From assembly GCF_900184795.1 (NCBI RefSeq), contig NZ_FXXN01000020.1, forward strand, positions 62,001 through 126,000: a stretch of 64,000 nt of DNA. The letters run 5' to 3'. Every line of letters begins with the position of its first letter. Position 1 is the stretch's first letter. Position numbers and translations under genes: made by a program. The DNA comes from Magnetospirillum sp. 15-1 (GTDB lineage: Bacteria > Pseudomonadota > Alphaproteobacteria > Rhodospirillales > Magnetospirillaceae). Of this stretch, positions 18,247-27,469 are shown one piece after another. The notes beneath the pieces were generated by a model that worked only from the letters and a program-made list of their open reading frames with translations, did no database searches and was not told where the DNA came from.

Positions 18247-19374
18247 ATGGCACGGTTCAGCACCATCAGAGCCCTGATCAGTAAGGAATTCGCCAGCTTC
18301 TTCCACGACTGGGTGCTTGTCGCCTTTTCCCTTTACGCCTTTTCCGTCGCCATCTACGCGCAGGCCTATGGCCTGTCCCACGAATTACATCGGGCCGCCA
18401 TCGCGGCCGTCGATGAGGACCGGTCGCTTCTGTCTGGGCACATCCTGGCCGCGTTCCTCCCGCCCCATTTCCAAAAACCCGTCCTCATCGGATTGGACGA
18501 GATCGATCCGGCGATGAACAGCGCCCGCTTTACTTTCATCCTCGACATCCCCTCCGGATTCGAAGCCGACGCCCGCGCCGGCCGCCGGCCCGTCGTCCAG
18601 GTCCTGGTGGACGCTACCGCCATGATGCAGGCCGGTATCGGCGCCGGCTACATCCAGACCATCATCCTCGACGAAAGCCAACGGTTTCTCGGCCGTGACG
18701 AGGCCGCGACCGACCGCCCGGCGATCGACCTGCAACTGCGCTTCGCCTTCAATCAGGATATCCAGACCCCACGTTTCTCCGGCATGATGACACTCATCGA
18801 CCACATCACCATGCTGTCGATCCTGCTGGCCGGCGCCGCCCTGGTGCGCGAGCGCGAGCACGGGACCATCGAGCATCTGCTGGTCATGCCCGTCCGGCCG
18901 ATCGAGATCATGCTGGCCAAGGTGCTGGCCAACAGCGCGGTAATCCTGCTACTCACCGCCATATCGCTGAAGGTGGTCATCGAAGGAGTGCTGGCGGTTC
19001 CGCTGGCGGGCTCGCCGATATTGTTCCTGGCCGCGGTGGCGATCTATCTGTTCTTCACCACCGCCCTCGGCATGTTCCTGGGAACCGTGGCCCAATCGAT
19101 GCCGCAGCTGGGATTGCTGTTCATCTTGGTGATTCTACCCATGACGCTGCTGTCCGGCGGCCAGACCCCGCGCGAGAGTATGCCGGAAATCCTCCAGCAG
19201 GTGACGCTGTTGTCGCCCTCGACCCATTTCGTTGCCATCGCCCAGGCCATTCTTCACCGGGGCGCCGGACTGGAGGTGATCTGGCCCAACCTGGCAGCCA
19301 CCGCCGCCGTCGGTGCCGGCTTCTTCTGGGTCAGCCTACGCCGTTTCCGCCACCACCTGTCGAGCTACAGTTAG
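18247..19374 (+). CDS. ABC-2 family transporter permease (YhhJ-like)
   Basis: This 375-residue permease has one N-terminal membrane segment (LVAFSLYAFSVAIYAQAYG). A large periplasmic domain with DVDATAMMQAGIG-type features of the ABC-2 family follows, then about five C-terminal segments containing REREHGTIEHLLVMPVRP, the EHGT motif of DrrB/YhhJ proteins. It completes the exporter with the two preceding genes. GTG at 18244 or ATG at 18247 can serve as the start. The reading frame stays open far upstream inside the ATPase gene, but that part is a shadow. Confidence 0.85.
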   Translation: MARFSTIRALISKEFASFFHDWVLVAFSLYAFSVAIYAQAYGLSHELHRAAIAAVDEDRSLLSGHILAAFLPPHFQKPVLIGLDEIDPAMNSARFTFILDIPSGFEADARAGRRPVVQVLVDATAMMQAGIGAGYIQTIILDESQRFLGRDEAATDRPAIDLQLRFAFNQDIQTPRFSGMMTLIDHITMLSILLAGAALVREREHGTIEHLLVMPVRPIEIMLAKVLANSAVILLLTAISLKVVIEGVLAVPLAGSPILFLAAVAIYLFFTTALGMFLGTVAQSMPQLGLLFILVILPMTLLSGGQTPRESMPEILQQVTLLSPSTHFVAIAQAILHRGAGLEVIWPNLAATAAVGAGFFWVSLRRFRHHLSSYS

Positions 19375-19407
19375 GGAGCGTCGGCGATCCAGGCCGGATA
19401 GGCCATT

Positions 19408-19500
19408 TTGGTATTTTAAGCCGATTTTCTTCAATGGTGGGCCTTTGGCGATACCGAGAATGTTTGTGTCGATGACCGACATACTGAGTCCCCTGGCGCC
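19408..19500 (-). pseudogene. Remnant of an acyl-CoA dehydrogenase gene
   Basis: Read on the minus strand, this stretch encodes GARGLSMSVIDTN, followed by GIAKGPPLKKIGLKYQ. It matches residues of the intact acyl-CoA dehydrogenase at 31559-32692 (GAKGLSLLVIDTN, then GVTKGPPLKKIGLKSQ). By eye about 66 of 80 bases agree between roughly 19421-19500 and 32085-32164. The homology stops on both sides, so only a short middle fragment is left. The rest of the 19375-19750 gap holds no gene that I recognise. Confidence 0.75.
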
Positions 19501-19754
19501 AGAGGCGTTGCCAGCTCCGACGAACAGCTTCTTGGCATTGCTCGCCCCGTCAGACCTCCGGAGACGCGATGCAAACATCGATACCGAGGTGGCCACAAAG
19601 ATAAACCGTTCCAATTCAGATACTTGCCTTATCCGCTGTGACTGGAGCGGCCTCCCGTCCGAGAAGAATGATTCGGGGGGCTTCCTCCTGTCTGAATGTG
19701 AAACGAAGGGGGCATAGCTTTAGCGTTGTTGGTCGCCGTGTTTCATGGTCTCAT

Positions 19755-19776
19755 AGATACAGTTCCAACTGTTTGT
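19755..19776. promoter_or_regulatory. Cumate-type operator over the decarboxylase gene start
   Basis: AGATACA (19755-19761) and TGTTTGT (19770-19776) are inverted half-sites 8 bp apart. The same half-site and the same 8-bp spacing occur at 30284-30311 before the catabolic operon. The right half-site abuts the first ATG, so a bound repressor would block initiation directly. The right half CTGTTTGTAT is the same as in the known cumate operator, but the known operator has wider spacing. Confidence 0.6.
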
Positions 19777-19779
19777 ATG

Positions 19780-20484
19780 ATGGACCCAGTGACAGACCGT
19801 CAGAGACTCGTCCGCATCGCGGCCCGTGCGCTTGGCCGCCACGGCTTGGTGCATGCTTATGGCCATTGCAGCCAACGGCTGGATACGGGCAGCTTTCTGG
19901 TTTGCAGTCCCAGGCCCATGGGTCTGGTCGCGGCCGGAGAGAATGGCATCGTGGTTCCGGTTGACGGTGAATTGCCGGTCGGCACCCTGGGAGAAGTCAG
20001 GATACACCAAGCGATCTATCGGAGTCGGCCGGATGTCGGCGGCGTTGCCCGCATCATGCCTCCGATCACTGTGGCGTTGTCGGTTCTGCGGATCACTGCC
20101 CGTCCATGGCATGGTTTCGCCTCTTACTTTGCGCCGTGTCCGCCACTTTGGGACGATCCATTGCTGGCCCGTGATACCGTGCGTGCCGAGGGAATCGCGG
20201 AAACGCTGGGAGAGGCGCCAGCCGTCGTGATGCGAGGCAACGGAGCAGTTACCGTCGGCGCCAGCTTGCAGGACGCCGTGGTGTTCGCTTGGTATCTGGA
20301 AGAGGCGGGACGGATCGAACGCTTTGTCCTCGACCTCCATGGCCTGGGCGATCCATCCCTGCTTACCTCCCACGAGATCGAACATCGGGCGGTTCGAGCT
20401 GGCGGCATATTCGAGCGGATGTGGGAATATCTGACCGTCGGCGATCCAGAGGGGCCGTATCCCTATGAGGGCCCGGGCGCCTGA
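19780..20484 (+). CDS. cmtD: Class II aldolase-fold protein, CmtD-like decarboxylase candidate
   Basis: The 234-residue protein has the class II aldolase/adducin fold (HGLVHAYGHCSQRL, then GEVRIHQAIYRSRPDV). In the p-cumate pathway the enzyme of this fold removes the ring carboxyl after extradiol cleavage. It is the only gene of the aerobic module on the plus strand, but it has its own cumate-type operator. The three histidines that hold metal in typical members are all replaced: HxH reads RIM in GVARIMPP, and the later RGHG reads RGNG. The activity is therefore uncertain. The start is the ATG at 19777 or 19780. Confidence 0.7.
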   Translation: MDPVTDRQRLVRIAARALGRHGLVHAYGHCSQRLDTGSFLVCSPRPMGLVAAGENGIVVPVDGELPVGTLGEVRIHQAIYRSRPDVGGVARIMPPITVALSVLRITARPWHGFASYFAPCPPLWDDPLLARDTVRAEGIAETLGEAPAVVMRGNGAVTVGASLQDAVVFAWYLEEAGRIERFVLDLHGLGDPSLLTSHEIEHRAVRAGGIFERMWEYLTVGDPEGPYPYEGPGA

Positions 20485-20491
20485 TGCCGGG

Positions 20492-21139
20492 TCAAGAGAC
20501 GCGGTTCCGGCGCTTGAGCGAGCCTTCAAGGTAGTTCGAAACCATATCGCGCCATACGAAGAGCAGGCGTTCCACCTGCTTCATATCGGGACTCCAAATC
20601 GCACGGATAGCGGCGCCGCGGACGATATTGATCGTCAGCCATAATATATCGGCTGCATGTTCGGGGGACATGCCATGGTCCAGCATGGTCTTCTGCCACT
20701 CGTCTTCCACCGGCTGGCGATAGTTCCGCATGATTACCAAGGCCTGCTTCTTGAACTCGGCATCCTTGCAACCGGTCAGCAGCCAGTCCAGACCAACATA
20801 GAAATAGTCGCTGAAATAGAAGGTGGCGGCGTCTTTTATGACGGCATCGAGCGGATCGTCGGAGAACGGTAAATTCTTCGCCAGCGCTACCCCATAGGAC
20901 CGGGACATGTCGAAGACATATTCCATAGTGGCCAGGACCAAGTCGTTCTTGCTGGGAAAATGGTGCACCTGGGCACCGCGCGATACTCCCGCCCGTTTAG
21001 CGACCTCGGCGGTGGTGAAGCCGGCATAGCCACGCTCCTTCAGCACGACGAAGGCCGCGTCCAGGATACGCCGCTTCATCCGGTCGCTGCGCTCCTCCTG
21101 GGTCCGTCGCGGGCTTTTTCCCTGATCGCTTTGATTCAT
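20492..21139 (-). CDS. cymR: TetR-family regulator, CymR-like
   Basis: The 215-residue protein resembles CymR of Pseudomonas putida along its length as I remember it. It has RRTQEERSDRMKRRILDAA, ERGYAGFTTAEVAKRAGVSR, GAQVHHFPSKNDLVLAT and the C-terminal AADILWLTINIVRG. CymR represses the p-cymene and p-cumate genes and is released by p-cumate. Here it sits 190 bp downstream of the hydrolase gene on the same strand, convergent with the decarboxylase gene. The two ACAAACA/TGTTTGT palindromes are its probable targets. The start is the ATG at 21139. Confidence 0.85.
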   Translation of the reverse strand: MNQSDQGKSPRRTQEERSDRMKRRILDAAFVVLKERGYAGFTTAEVAKRAGVSRGAQVHHFPSKNDLVLATMEYVFDMSRSYGVALAKNLPFSDDPLDAVIKDAATFYFSDYFYVGLDWLLTGCKDAEFKKQALVIMRNYRQPVEDEWQKTMLDHGMSPEHAADILWLTINIVRGAAIRAIWSPDMKQVERLLFVWRDMVSNYLEGSLKRRNRVS

Positions 21140-21329
21140 GCGCCTAGCCTGACTCGATTTGGCCCCTCGGCCTCTCTGGGTTCATGGGAAAACTCCCGGC
21201 GTCATGGAGGAATTTAGCCAAAACACCGTGTCACCGCCAGCGGTAAGAGCGCATCCGCCCCTGCCGCCGGGACATCAACCCGCCCCGTTGCCAGCCATCC
21301 GCGTCATATTCGCCAGGGTGGAACCGCCG

Positions 21330-22166
21330 TCAATCCAGATTGCCCTTGAGAAACCGCGTCACCAGTTCGCAGAAGGGACCACACTTCTCGACCTGCACCC
21401 AGTGGCCGCATTGTCCGAACAGGTGGAGCTCTGAACGGGGAATGAGCTGCACGAGGCGATGACTTGTGGTCGGCGGGACCACGACGTCATCGCGACCGTG
21501 AAGCAGCAGCACGCGTTTGTCGATCCTGGCGATTGCCTCCTCCGGCGTCGCCAGCCGAGACACGTGGCGCTGGCGCGGGCCGGGAAACAGCAACCGATAA
21601 CTCTCCTGATAGCCCGGCCGGATACTGGCCTTGTAGCGCGACTGGATCAATTCGGGCGACAGGAGCGACTTGTCGTAGGCGAAGAGATTCATGAGGTGGG
21701 CCATGCTCTCTTCCGATGGCTCGTAACCCCATACGGCGTCCAGGGCTGACGTCAAAGTAAACTCCACCCCGGCCGATCCCATCAGGACAAAACGGTCGAC
21801 TCGGTCCGGATATTGCGCCGCGAAGGCCAGTGTGAGCGCGCCCCCGAAAGAATTACCGACGAACGAGGCGCGCTGGATGCCCAGCGCGTCAAGGAATCCG
21901 CTCAGATGCGCCAGCCAGAATTCCATGCTGTAATCCGCATCCTGGGGACGTTCAGTATAGCCGAATCCGGCCATATCCAGGGCGATCACCCGGAAGTGAG
22001 AAGCCAGTTTCGGGATGACCAGCCGCCAATTGGCATAGGCAGTCACGCCCGGCCCTGAACCATGCACCAGGATCAGCGGCGATCCCTCACCGGCCTCGAG
22101 GTAGTTGGTGCCGATGCCGTTGGCGACGACATTGCTGCCGATTTCTGGATCATTGGAAGGGATCAT
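21330..22166 (-). CDS. cmtE: Meta-cleavage product C-C hydrolase, CmtE-like
   Basis: The 278-residue alpha/beta hydrolase has the oxyanion segment HGSGPGVTAYANW and the nucleophile elbow VGNSFGGAL (Ser near residue 110). The Asp is in LHGRDDVVVP and the His in FGQCGHWVQ. This is the MhpC/BphD/CmtE family, which hydrolyses the 2-hydroxy-6-oxodienoate from extradiol cleavage. It would release isobutyrate from p-cumate, or acetate from a methyl analogue, plus 2-hydroxypenta-2,4-dienoate. It is the last enzyme gene of the minus-strand operon, 27 bp after the ferredoxin. Confidence 0.88.
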   Translation of the reverse strand: MIPSNDPEIGSNVVANGIGTNYLEAGEGSPLILVHGSGPGVTAYANWRLVIPKLASHFRVIALDMAGFGYTERPQDADYSMEFWLAHLSGFLDALGIQRASFVGNSFGGALTLAFAAQYPDRVDRFVLMGSAGVEFTLTSALDAVWGYEPSEESMAHLMNLFAYDKSLLSPELIQSRYKASIRPGYQESYRLLFPGPRQRHVSRLATPEEAIARIDKRVLLLHGRDDVVVPPTTSHRLVQLIPRSELHLFGQCGHWVQVEKCGPFCELVTRFLKGNLD

Positions 22167-22193
22167 GAGCTCAATCCTTTTGACTGCCGCATC

Positions 22194-22508
22194 CTACGCG
22201 TCGATTTCGATCATTATCCAGCCGTCTTCCTGGGTGACGGGGTAAATGCGGAGGGCCACCGTGCAGGGCATCGCCTTCGGCATACCGGTGCTCACGTCGA
22301 AGCTGCCGAAATGCCATGGACATTCGACGACACAGCCGTCCAGTATCCCTTCCTCGGAAAGCGAGGCCTTGCCATGTGTGCACTGGTCCTCGGTGGCGTA
22401 GTAGCCTTCCCCGGTGTTGTACACCGCGACGCGGCGGCCATCCGGGAGGTCGGCGCCAACGATGCTGCCCACTTCGACGTCGGCAGCCATGATAAGACGA
22501 TGCATCAT
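22194..22508 (-). CDS. cmtAd: Rieske ferredoxin of the first dioxygenase
   Basis: The 104-residue Rieske-type [2Fe-2S] ferredoxin has ligand pairs C-T-H near residue 43 and C-P-W-H near residue 64. It carries electrons from the reductase to the oxygenase and belongs with the subunits encoded at 24242-27261. It lies between the dihydrodiol dehydrogenase and the hydrolase, 24 bp after the former. The start is one of the two adjacent ATGs at 22508 and 22505. Confidence 0.92.
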   Translation of the reverse strand: MMHRLIMAADVEVGSIVGADLPDGRRVAVYNTGEGYYATEDQCTHGKASLSEEGILDGCVVECPWHFGSFDVSTGMPKAMPCTVALRIYPVTQEDGWIMIEIDA

Positions 22509-22532
22509 AGTCCTAGCTCCATTCGCGGTCCC

Positions 22533-23309
22533 TCAAAGCATGGTGCTGCCGCCGTTGACGCTGATCACCTGCCCAGTGACGAATGACGCCTCGGACGAGG
22601 CGAGAAAAGCGATCATGGCGGATACCTCGTCCATTTCTGCCGGCCGCCCCATGGGAACGATGCTGACGAACTGATCGACTAGATTCGGGTCTTTCGCCAG
22701 AATCTCCGATAGTTGGGGTGTGTTGACGGCGCATGGCGCCACCGTGTTGACGGTGATGCCGTCCTTAGCGAATTCGCGGGCGAGACCGCTGGTGAGGCCG
22801 TGCATGCCACCCTTGGCGGCGTTGTAGGCGGCATGATCCCAAAGGCCGCTGCGCACCGAATCGGCCCCGACATTGACGATGCGGCCATAGCCCTTCGCCT
22901 TCATTACCGGGAGAATGGCGTGACAGCACCACAGGGTCGTCCACAGATTCCGGTCCACGGTCTGGCGAAGCGTCTCCGAGGTATGGGACAGGAACGGCAG
23001 GATCACGCCGCCACCCGCATTGTTCACCAGGATATCGATGGTGCCAAAGGCCGCGATCGCGGCATCCCGCAGGGCGATGGCCTCCTCCTGCCGCGACAGG
23101 TCACCCGCATGGCCGACCACCTCGGCCCCCTGCTTTTGCAACGCCGAGACGGACTGCTCCAGCCCACGGCCATCCATATCGCCGATAACCACCCGAGCGC
23201 CGGCGGCGGCCAGGTGCTGGGCAATGTTCAGGCCGATGCCGCGCGCCGTTCCGGTGACGACGGCCACTCGGCCGGTGAGCGCCAGGGGTTTGGCTCGGGC
23301 GGCGGTCAT
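22533..23309 (-). CDS. cmtB: SDR dehydrogenase, dihydrodiol dehydrogenase of the cumate type
   Basis: The 258-residue short-chain dehydrogenase has the NAD loop TGTARGIG near residue 20, NNAGGG near residue 95 and the active-site pattern Tyr-x3-Lys in YNAAKGG. In this operon it should oxidize the cis-dihydrodiol carboxylate made by the Rieske dioxygenase to the catechol. It starts at the ATG overlapping the extradiol dioxygenase stop codon (ATGA at 23309-23306), so translation is coupled. Confidence 0.85.
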   Translation of the reverse strand: MTAARAKPLALTGRVAVVTGTARGIGLNIAQHLAAAGARVVIGDMDGRGLEQSVSALQKQGAEVVGHAGDLSRQEEAIALRDAAIAAFGTIDILVNNAGGGVILPFLSHTSETLRQTVDRNLWTTLWCCHAILPVMKAKGYGRIVNVGADSVRSGLWDHAAYNAAKGGMHGLTSGLAREFAKDGITVNTVAPCAVNTPQLSEILAKDPNLVDQFVSIVPMGRPAEMDEVSAMIAFLASSEASFVTGQVISVNGGSTML

Positions 23310-24229
23310 CGACCGCCCCCCTTCACGGCCGGAGGCTCGATAGCCCCGACCTTGGCGAAGGTTGCCGCGGGAACGCTGCCCCACAGGTCCAGGGCCTCGG
23401 GCCGAGGCTCCAGCATGCGCGGCTGGCGCGGTTCGTGTTCCGGAAACTCCTCCATACCATAGCTGTACTCCACGGTCATGCCGTCGGGGTCCAGGAAGTA
23501 GATGAAGATACTACCCGAGGGCTGATGCCGGCCGGGACCGAACACGATCTCCACCGCATCACGTTTGAAGCGATTCATCGCACAGCCGATATCGTCGATG
23601 TCGCCGACCATGAAGTTGACATGGTGCAGTCTGTTGCCGTCCGGCGATTTTCCGATGGCGAAAGAATGATGCAGCGGATTGGGATGACATCGCATGAACG
23701 AGAAACGGCCAGCGACGTAGTCCGACACGTCGAAGCCCAGATTTTGCGTGACGAAGGCGACGGTCTCGTCAAACGTCTCCACCCCAAGCACCACATGGCC
23801 AAGCCGCGCGATTTTGGTATGTGTGTGGCGGTACGGCAGGGCCATCTGCAACATCTTGGTGTAATATTCGAAGGTCAAACCAGAGTTGGGTTCCTGGAAT
23901 CGGAATCCGTCGCCCTGGCGCAATTGCGCCAGTTCGGCCGGAACGATATCGATTCCGACAAGCCCCAGCCGCTCAATATGATGTCTGGCCTTCTCCAGTT
24001 CCTCCGGCCCTTCCAGTTCGAAGGCCACCCGTTTCAGCCCCGGCTCGGCGGCCGGGTACAAAATCAGGTTGTGATGATCCGGTCCACACCGCAGAAAGAC
24101 CCTTCCGGTCTCGTCGCGTTCGGACAACTCAAGACCGACCTCGCGGATGTAGAAATCGCATGAACGATCAACATCGCTGACATTGAGGGCGACATAACCG
24201 AGCTTTCGGTAACGGAATTGTGCCGTCAT
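23306..24229 (-). CDS. cmtC: Extradiol ring-cleavage dioxygenase (type I, two-domain)
   Basis: The 307-residue vicinal-oxygen-chelate dioxygenase has an N-terminal domain (KLGYVALNVSDVDR) and a C-terminal domain with the iron ligands. These are His in RLGHVVLG near residue 145, His in LHHVNFM near residue 213 and Glu in MTVEYSYG near residue 264. In this cluster it should cleave 2,3-dihydroxy-p-cumate, or the methyl analogue, between carbons 3 and 4. It is the only ring-cleavage dioxygenase in the window. Confidence 0.88.
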   Translation of the reverse strand: MTAQFRYRKLGYVALNVSDVDRSCDFYIREVGLELSERDETGRVFLRCGPDHHNLILYPAAEPGLKRVAFELEGPEELEKARHHIERLGLVGIDIVPAELAQLRQGDGFRFQEPNSGLTFEYYTKMLQMALPYRHTHTKIARLGHVVLGVETFDETVAFVTQNLGFDVSDYVAGRFSFMRCHPNPLHHSFAIGKSPDGNRLHHVNFMVGDIDDIGCAMNRFKRDAVEIVFGPGRHQPSGSIFIYFLDPDGMTVEYSYGMEEFPEHEPRQPRMLEPRPEALDLWGSVPAATFAKVGAIEPPAVKGGGR

Positions 24230-24241
24230 GGCCGCGTCTCC

Positions 24242-24730
24242 TTAAAGGATGATGCTGATGCGGCCCTGAGGCCGCAACGCTTCTTGGTCCAGGACACAGC
24301 ACTTCTCCCGGATGCGCAGCTCGCCATTCTGGCGCACGACGTGATAGCGCACGCTGCCGATGAAAGAATCCGTCACGCCCATCTTGGAGCGATAGGTAAC
24401 GAACGCAGCCCAAACCGTGCAGGAGTTTTCTTTTTGCTCCTCGACCCGCACGTTGCTAATCAGGTGGCGGGTCTTCGAACGGGGATACTCGGCGTAGGCG
24501 GTCTTCTTCATCAGACGCGCCACTCGCTCTTTTAGGCGGAACGAATCGTCGGCGATGTAGAACAAGGATGTACCCGGCGAGGCATCATGTGAAAGATCCG
24601 TCGCGGGAACAAAATACTCCGCATCATCGGTATAGAGTTGTAGCCACTCATTCAGCTTCCAGTCGTCCAAATATGCGGCCTCAACGTAAAGGAAGTCTTC
24701 GATTTCTGAGCGTCCAAAGTGCTTAGTCAC
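24242..24730 (-). CDS. cmtAc: Ring-hydroxylating dioxygenase beta subunit (first set)
   Basis: The 162-residue beta subunit has an NTF2-like cone fold (DFLYVEAAYLDDWKLNEWLQL, then an aromatic-rich sheet ending RPQGRISIIL). It is structural in the alpha3beta3 oxygenase. It starts with GTG behind GGGAGG, 15 bp after the alpha subunit. Gene order alpha, beta, extradiol dioxygenase, SDR, ferredoxin is that of a compact catabolic operon. Confidence 0.88.
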   Translation of the reverse strand: MTKHFGRSEIEDFLYVEAAYLDDWKLNEWLQLYTDDAEYFVPATDLSHDASPGTSLFYIADDSFRLKERVARLMKKTAYAEYPRSKTRHLISNVRVEEQKENSCTVWAAFVTYRSKMGVTDSFIGSVRYHVVRQNGELRIREKCCVLDQEALRPQGRISIIL

Positions 24731-24745
24731 GGTCGTTCCTCCCGG

Positions 24746-26017
24746 TCAAGTGGCGTTGGTTTGACTGATGCGGGCATGCCATTGGCTCCAGAAGGCACGC
24801 ATCTGGCATTCGTCATCCATGGCTGGCTGTGTCTTTCCCATCCCCTTGGAAATGTCGTTCCAATGGGCTTCCTTAGCGTTCTCGAATCCGCGCTGGCACT
24901 GCTCCAGCGCCTCCACGTCATCCGGCGTGGCGAAGCCGCCCGGTCCAAGGAATTCGAGAAAGTTGTAGAGACGATATTTCCGCGCCCACTCGCTTTCCTC
25001 GCTGGGAGCCACCGCCCAGGCGTTCACATGCATGTTGGAGGGGGAGAGGGGGTAGAAGGTACGGATCGTGATCGCCATGATATCGTTGATGATCAGATTG
25101 GGAAAAATCAGCAGGTTGCGGTTATTGATAGCGATCCGCTTAGCTCGATCCTCACCGAAGCGTTTGACCAGCTTGCCCCAGATGTTGTCCAATTCGTCCT
25201 TGCCCTCCTCGCCCCAAGCAGGAATCCACTGGGCGATCGGACGGCCCCACGGCGCCGTATACTCGATCACGGCGTGGCCGTTGCCGAGATCGCGACCGAC
25301 GCCGAGTAGTGGCGCGTCGGCCAGACTGCCAGCAGTTCCCTTGAGGTAGTCCAGGTAGCTGGCATGGGTGGTGCTGGCGTGGTAGCCGTCGATGCTGTTC
25401 TCGCTCAACAGCTTCCAGTTGGCGCGGATGCTGTATTCCTGGGTGCCCCCCAAGACCACCATCCCCACTTCCGACTGATCGGCCACCAGATCAATGTACT
25501 CCTTGGCGTTGCCGAGATAGGTCGCCAGGTCGATCGCCTCAGGGTCGAAGCAAATGAAGTGGAACCCGCGATATTCCTCGTGACGGGGGGCCGGCAGAAG
25601 GTTGGCCTGGCCGTCCTGGTTGAACCCGCTGTCATAGGATTCCTCGCCCGGCTGGCTCTTCAGCTTGCCATCACAGCCGAAAACCCAGCCATGGTAGAAA
25701 CACTGGAATGACTTGGCGTTGCCCTTGCGGTCGCGGCAAACCGTAGAGCCCCGATGGGGGCAGGTATTCAGCAGGGCCCTGATCTCGCCCCGGGTGTCAC
25801 GATTGAAGATGAGATTGCGCCCGGCGACCGTGCGAGTGACGAAATCGCCGTTCTTGGGAATTTCTGAGGCATGGCCGAGATAGAGCCAGCACGTGTCGAA
25901 AATCTGCGAGCGTTCAGCGGCGAAGACAGCGTCATCGACGAAGGCGGTTCGCGGCACCTTGAAGATGTTCCGCTTTGGATCGACATGCAGATCGATGGCG
26001 GACCTGTGAATACCCAT
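24746..26017 (-). CDS. cmtAb: Ring-hydroxylating dioxygenase alpha subunit, p-cumate 2,3-dioxygenase type
   Basis: The 423-residue catalytic subunit has the Rieske motif C-P-H-R-G near residue 88 and C-F-Y-H-G-W near residue 107. The mononuclear iron motif is [12 protein letters not shown], with the bridging Asp and both His ligands near residues 205-217. With its partners it should add O2 to the 2,3 positions of a 4-alkylbenzoate without decarboxylation. The extradiol dioxygenase, CmtE-like hydrolase and CymR-like regulator favour p-cumate, but p-toluate or another 4-alkylbenzoate is possible. Confidence 0.87.
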   Translation of the reverse strand: MGIHRSAIDLHVDPKRNIFKVPRTAFVDDAVFAAERSQIFDTCWLYLGHASEIPKNGDFVTRTVAGRNLIFNRDTRGEIRALLNTCPHRGSTVCRDRKGNAKSFQCFYHGWVFGCDGKLKSQPGEESYDSGFNQDGQANLLPAPRHEEYRGFHFICFDPEAIDLATYLGNAKEYIDLVADQSEVGMVVLGGTQEYSIRANWKLLSENSIDGYHASTTHASYLDYLKGTAGSLADAPLLGVGRDLGNGHAVIEYTAPWGRPIAQWIPAWGEEGKDELDNIWGKLVKRFGEDRAKRIAINNRNLLIFPNLIINDIMAITIRTFYPLSPSNMHVNAWAVAPSEESEWARKYRLYNFLEFLGPGGFATPDDVEALEQCQRGFENAKEAHWNDISKGMGKTQPAMDDECQMRAFWSQWHARISQTNAT

Positions 26018-26037
26018 GATTTTGCCCTTTCCTCTGT

Positions 26038-27261
26038 TTATCGGGTCGCCAAGAGCGTCTTGAGATCGCAGGACGTGTCTTCCAGCGCTGCCGGGGAAAG
26101 CGGTCGGCCGGCGAGAATGAGCCGCCGTATCATCGCCATCTCGCGGTTGGCGTTGACGGTACTTCCGCCGACCAGACGATCCCCCTCAAGATGGAAGAAG
26201 ACGCGTCCGGCTCCACCGCTTGCAATGCGCGTGGCGTAGCTGCTCGCCTGCGTTTTCCCCATAGATTGGACCTTGAGGTCGTATTGGTCGGTCCAGTACC
26301 AGGGCGGATCGCGATATTCGGCAGCACTATCGCCGTGCAACATCGTCCGCGCCACGGCAATGGCCTGGTTTTGGGCGTTGGCCCAGGTTTCAATCCGTTC
26401 GGACACGCCGGTGATCGGATTGCGTTGTTCGGCAACATCACCCGCAGCAAAGAAGCCGGGCTTACTGCAACGACCGCGACCATCGACCACGATTCCCGCG
26501 CCGACGGCAAGACCAAGGCTGCGGGCCAAGCTCAGGTCGGGTACGGCCCCAGCCCCCACCACGATCATGTCGGCGGCTACGTTGGAACCATCGTCGAGTT
26601 CGAGTGTTCCATGGGACGGCAGGCGCGTCACTTGGCGACCAAGCCGGATATCGACTCCCTCGGCACGATGACGGGCGAGCAGAAAGTCGGCCAACGGCGG
26701 AGATGCGGAGCGCCCCATCAGGCGATCGCCAAGTTCGATCACGACCACGTCGGCCCCCAACTCTCGAGCGGTGGCGGCCAATTCCAGGCCGATCACCCCG
26801 CCACCGATCAGAGCCAGACGCGCCCCCGGCAGCAATGCTGCGCGGATGGCGTCGGCGTCGGCAAGACTGCGCAGATAGTGGACCGGTGTCCGAGCGACCT
26901 CGAACAATGGCAGACGCCGGGGGGAAGCACCGGTCGCCAGCATCAGCCGGCTGAACCGCAGCCAGCTCCCATCGGACAAGCCGACCTTAGCTGCGGTCGT
27001 GTCCACTCCGATCACTCGGCAACCGGTCCGGAGATCGATGCGCTGCTCAGCGAAAAAACTGGCCGGCTTGAGGCGGATGGCCTCGCGGTCACCCTGGAGG
27101 AGATAAGCCTTGGAGAGAGGCGGGCGATCATAGGGCAGTTCGGATTCGGCACTGATCAACACCAGGGCACCGTCATATCCCTCGCTTCGCAGGGATTCGG
27201 CGGCGCTGACTCCGGCCATGCCTGCGCCGATGATGACGATGGGATCGTCCAGGCCAACCAT
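26038..27261 (-). CDS. cmtAa: Ferredoxin reductase of the first dioxygenase
   Basis: The 407-residue flavoprotein has an FAD loop [15 protein letters not shown] near residue 10, an NADH loop [13 protein letters not shown] near residue 150 and FFAAGDVAE near residue 275, as in BphA4/CamA-type reductases. It passes electrons from NADH to the Rieske ferredoxin. The frame is open upstream to 27375, but [12 protein letters not shown] at 27261 is the natural N-terminus. About 200 bp separate it from the aldolase gene; I saw no gene there. Confidence 0.9.
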   Translation of the reverse strand: MVGLDDPIVIIGAGMAGVSAAESLRSEGYDGALVLISAESELPYDRPPLSKAYLLQGDREAIRLKPASFFAEQRIDLRTGCRVIGVDTTAAKVGLSDGSWLRFSRLMLATGASPRRLPLFEVARTPVHYLRSLADADAIRAALLPGARLALIGGGVIGLELAATARELGADVVVIELGDRLMGRSASPPLADFLLARHRAEGVDIRLGRQVTRLPSHGTLELDDGSNVAADMIVVGAGAVPDLSLARSLGLAVGAGIVVDGRGRCSKPGFFAAGDVAEQRNPITGVSERIETWANAQNQAIAVARTMLHGDSAAEYRDPPWYWTDQYDLKVQSMGKTQASSYATRIASGGAGRVFFHLEGDRLVGGSTVNANREMAMIRRLILAGRPLSPAALEDTSCDLKTLLATR

Positions 27262-27469
27262 CACTACACCGCGCCGTCTGACGCGGCCGCACCGACTCCG
27301 GTCGGCCCGGCCACATTTGGGTTTCTCGCCGCCACCAATGGGGCCGTCTTCATGCTGATCATCACATCCTCCCAACTATATTTATTTTCATGCAGTCGGC
27401 TTTTAAAACCGTTCGGCCTGTATGTAAGTGTCGCCGATTTTGATCACCGCGTCGGCCCTTGTCTCTCCT

